Assembly (NCBI GenBank): GCA_963652495.1
Contig: CAVJTU010000003.1
Span: forward strand, 7,138-71,137
Direction of reading: 5' to 3'
DNA from: Anthropogastromicrobium sp963652495
GTDB lineage: Bacteria; Bacillota; Clostridia; Lachnospirales; Lachnospiraceae
DNA: 64,000 bases
A program made the translations under genes and the position numbers. Shown here in pieces: positions 62,406 to 64,000 of the stretch; positions within the stretch are counted from its first letter, which is position 1; each line of letters starts with the position of its first letter. The notes beneath the pieces were generated by a model. That model had not been told where the DNA came from, searched no databases, and saw nothing but the letters and a program-made list of their open reading frames with translations.

Positions 62406-63372
62406 GTAACACACCATCCATTCTTACGACTTCTTTTCCTTTTTCTAAGTCCCACAGCATTGCAAGTAAAATCATGCGCTTAAATGGTTTTAAATTCGGC
62501 AGGATATAACAAAGATATTTCTGCGCCTCTGACTGAAAGAGTGTATACTGCTCCCTGATAAATGCGTCATCCGGGTCATTTTCCTTTACCGTATAAGTAT
62601 AGACACGTATCATCCACATCACCAGTGCATACGCGTTTTCCTTTTTCAACTCTGGGAAATCACGCTTCACATCTTCATATCGCTTGATTACCGAATCCAG
62701 TTCATCCACTCTCTTCTGATGAGAACCAGAATTTACAATACTATTGGAACGGATGAGATAATTGTATAACGGCTGTTCTGCATAGACGATGCGGTGCGCG
62801 CTTCTGAAAATCTCATACATGGCATTGATATCATCGTAAATAATACCTGCCGGGAAACGAATCTGTTCAAACAGTTCTTTTCGATATAGCTTGTTCCAAA
62901 CATAATTTTGAATGCGCTTGTCAAAGAGAAGCTGTTTTACAGCATCGGTGCGCTCCATCACAAACACGTTGTCTGAATCTGCGTGTGCTCTTACTCCAGA
63001 CTCTTGCACTTCATTATATGAGATCATCGACAAATCTGCTTCATGTGTTTGTATCAACTCGTATAAAGTGCGGAAAAAGTCTTTTTCAATCCAGTCGTCG
63101 CCATCCACAAAGCCGATGTACTCTCCAGTAGCTGCATCCAGTCCTTTGTTTCTGGCATCCGAAGCACCTCCATTCTTTTTGTGAATCACTTTCACTCTTG
63201 AATCAATCTGTGCATAATAATCGCATACCTTTCCAGATTGATCCTTTGAACCATCATTTACCAGAATCACTTCCAGATTCGTATAAGACTGATTCAGAAT
63301 GCTGTCCACGCATTTTTGCAGGCAATTTTCAAAATTATAAACAGGAACGATAACACTTATTAAACCTTCCAT
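62398..63372 (-). CDS. Family 2 glycosyltransferase
   Basis: This is a 324-residue GT-A enzyme. ISVIVPVYNFENCLQKCVDSILNQSY opens the nucleotide-binding half, VILVNDGSKDQS holds the first aspartates, and GYIGFVDGDDWIEKDFF carries the DxD-type metal site. The C-terminal part (about 220-320) is variable. It has no membrane segments. AGGAG precedes the ATG at 63372. It is encoded upstream of two ABC transporter genes, with overlapping ends, so the sugar acceptor may be something those transporters move. The acceptor is unknown. Confidence 0.94.
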   Translation of the reverse strand: MEGLISVIVPVYNFENCLQKCVDSILNQSYTNLEVILVNDGSKDQSGKVCDYYAQIDSRVKVIHKKNGGASDARNKGLDAATGEYIGFVDGDDWIEKDFFRTLYELIQTHEADLSMISYNEVQESGVRAHADSDNVFVMERTDAVKQLLFDKRIQNYVWNKLYRKELFEQIRFPAGIIYDDINAMYEIFRSAHRIVYAEQPLYNYLIRSNSIVNSGSHQKRVDELDSVIKRYEDVKRDFPELKKENAYALVMWMIRVYTYTVKENDPDDAFIREQYTLFQSEAQKYLCYILPNLKPFKRMILLAMLWDLEKGKEVVRMDGVLHG

Positions 63373-63388
63373 CTTTTTTCTCCTCATG

Positions 63389-63426
63389 TAGTCATGTAAT
63401 CATCATATAGTTATGTAATCATCATG
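63389..63426. repeat. Two tandem 19-bp repeats before the glycosyltransferase
   Basis: TAGTCATGTAATCATCATA at 63389-63407 and TAGTTATGTAATCATCATG at 63408-63426 differ at two positions. They lie in the leader of the glycosyltransferase gene, just upstream of its ribosome-binding site. Copy number could vary by slippage. Confidence 0.7.
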
Positions 63427-63437
63427 TGATTATCGAA

Positions 63438-63557
63438 TCAAATGTTTTTTTCAAATAGTTTTTTATTTGATTTTTCATTTGTTTCTTTGGTATCGCCATC
63501 AAACAGTTTTTTATGAATGAGTCGATAGTTGTCATTCACCTGTCGGATGATTTTCAT
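63438..63557 (-). CDS. Possible 39-residue leader ORF
   Basis: The frame starts MKIIRQVNDNYRLIHKKL and ends KKLFEKNI, with a protein-like mix of residues. The ribosome-binding site is weak. It lies in the long leader between the promoter at 63788-63816 and the glycosyltransferase start. It may be a leader peptide or the truncated end of a gene. Not recognised. Confidence 0.3.
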   Translation of the reverse strand: MKIIRQVNDNYRLIHKKLFDGDTKETNEKSNKKLFEKNI

Positions 63558-63787
63558 TTCTACCGGATGAAATTCGATGGTTTTTCATATTCTATTTTTC
63601 GGTAATTCTTTTGGGATTTTTGTATTTATGCAATTTATTTGCGCGCTTCTTTTTGCATCATTTTATGCAAAACCAAATATGATTTTTGATGTGATGTTAG
63701 ATTTGATTGTGGATTTGTGTTATTTTTTATTTTGCAATTTTATTATTTATCGTTGTTTTCCACAACTTTTTTGTCACGTTCTGTTGT

Positions 63788-63816
63788 AGTTTAGCATTGC
63801 AAAAGGTTTTTGTCAA
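63788..63816 (-). promoter_or_regulatory. Strong promoter at the head of the glycosyltransferase-ABC operon
   Basis: On the minus strand, consensus TTGACA (reverse complement at 63811-63816) and TAAACT (63788-63793) are 17 bp apart. It lies about 27 bp beyond the 3' end of a group II intron and about 410 bp before the glycosyltransferase start, giving a long A-rich leader. Confidence 0.7.
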
Positions 63817-63842
63817 TCATTTTTTCAGGAAATTTTTCCGTA

Positions 63843-64000
63843 ATCGAGTAGGAGGGGATTTGTTAAATCCCCGACCTCTCACACCACCGTGCGTACCGTT
63901 CGGTACACGGCGGTTCAATCAAATTTAACACGTAACTCACATTTCGTAAACGCACTATAGTAAGTACCTGTTTTTCTGATTCATTTTCTGCAATAATAGT
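63843..64000 (-). mobile_element. Group II intron, 3' end (partial)
   Basis: On the minus strand the sequence before 63843 shows intron domain V: ACCGCCGTG and CACGGTGGT pair over 9 bp, with an inner TACC/GGTA stem, a GAAC loop and a CG bulge. Domain VI follows as GGGGATTTAACAAATCCCC and CTACTCGAT. This is a familiar signature of bacterial group II introns in gut Clostridia. The reverse transcriptase gene would lie beyond position 64000. The 3' boundary is placed near 63843 by analogy to introns ending CGAT. Confidence 0.85.

Noticed and set aside
58696..63372. A lantibiotic or RiPP cluster around the ABC pair
   Set aside because: No precursor peptide, modification enzyme, peptidase domain or immunity gene can be seen in the window.
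63389..63426. A CRISPR array
   Set aside because: The units are 19 bp, directly tandem with no spacers, and only two copies.
1..64000. tRNA or rRNA genes
   Set aside because: No cloverleaf with the GTTCRANNC T-loop and CCA-adjacent stem, and no rRNA-like stretch, was seen on either strand by eye.

Overview
This is a chromosomal window from a low-to-mid GC, spore-lineage Firmicute, most likely a gut Lachnospiraceae (Clostridium cluster XIVa). Grounds: a SipL-type SPOCS/LysM spore protein, DUF4317 and DUF815 proteins, a viroplasmin-type RNase HI, YesM/YesN two-component regulation of an ABC sugar importer, a short DtxR-type iron regulator, a Re-citrate-synthase-like enzyme, and a clostridial-type group II intron end. 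No rRNA, tRNA, CRISPR array or intact transposase gene was seen. Genus is not assigned.

Layout. 0-4 kb: polyphosphate kinase and an exopolyphosphatase with HD domain. 4-10.5 kb: a DUF815 ATPase, fused chorismate mutase/prephenate dehydratase, and a folate operon (folC-folE-folP-folBK). 10.7-13.7 kb: a PD-(D/E)XK-like protein with HTH tail, a 50-residue small ORF, an orphan prepilin peptidase and RNase HI. 13.7-24.3 kb: a FtsX-like ABC transporter, RidA, an NCS2 purine permease, DUF4317, a PLP aminotransferase overlapping a patatin, a 0.5-kb noncoding island and a NUDIX hydrolase. 24.4-37 kb: an alpha-glucan module on the minus strand (glycogen phosphorylase, YesN/YesM, MalE-like binding protein, two permeases, a second larger binding protein) plus a divergent AraC regulator. 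37-41.2 kb: MarR plus a heterodimeric ABC exporter. 41.3-43.5 kb: an iron-type DtxR regulator and a large lipoprotein. 43.5-45.5 kb: ROK sugar kinase and mannose-6-phosphate isomerase. 45.7-51.4 kb: thymidine kinase coupled to an AraC regulator, convergent with a four-gene iron-siderophore ABC importer whose promoter carries a DtxR-like dyad. 51.6-53.8 kb: a GntR regulator and Re-citrate-synthase-like enzyme with a palindromic operator at their promoter. 53.9-57.4 kb: a lipoprotein alpha/beta hydrolase, a DUF1858 protein and sipL. 57.5-63.4 kb: AzlCD, a second pair of ABC transporters and a family-2 glycosyltransferase. The right edge holds the 3' end of a group II intron.

The most unusual content lies between genes. 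Three dispersed repeat families recur: a 45-bp imperfect palindrome beginning GATGTTGGGGTCAAAAGGC (five sites, one supplying the ribosome-binding site of rnhA); nested inverted-repeat elements with ends like GTTCACGGG or GTAACTATTCAG; and an AAGCGGA/TCCGCTT hairpin with a conserved tail. A GC-rich structured island at 23.4-23.66 kb, a stem that would sequester the sipL ribosome-binding site, and palindromes resembling IS200/IS605 ends around the DUF1858 gene are the best candidates for undescribed elements. All family assignments come from reading the sequence without database searches.
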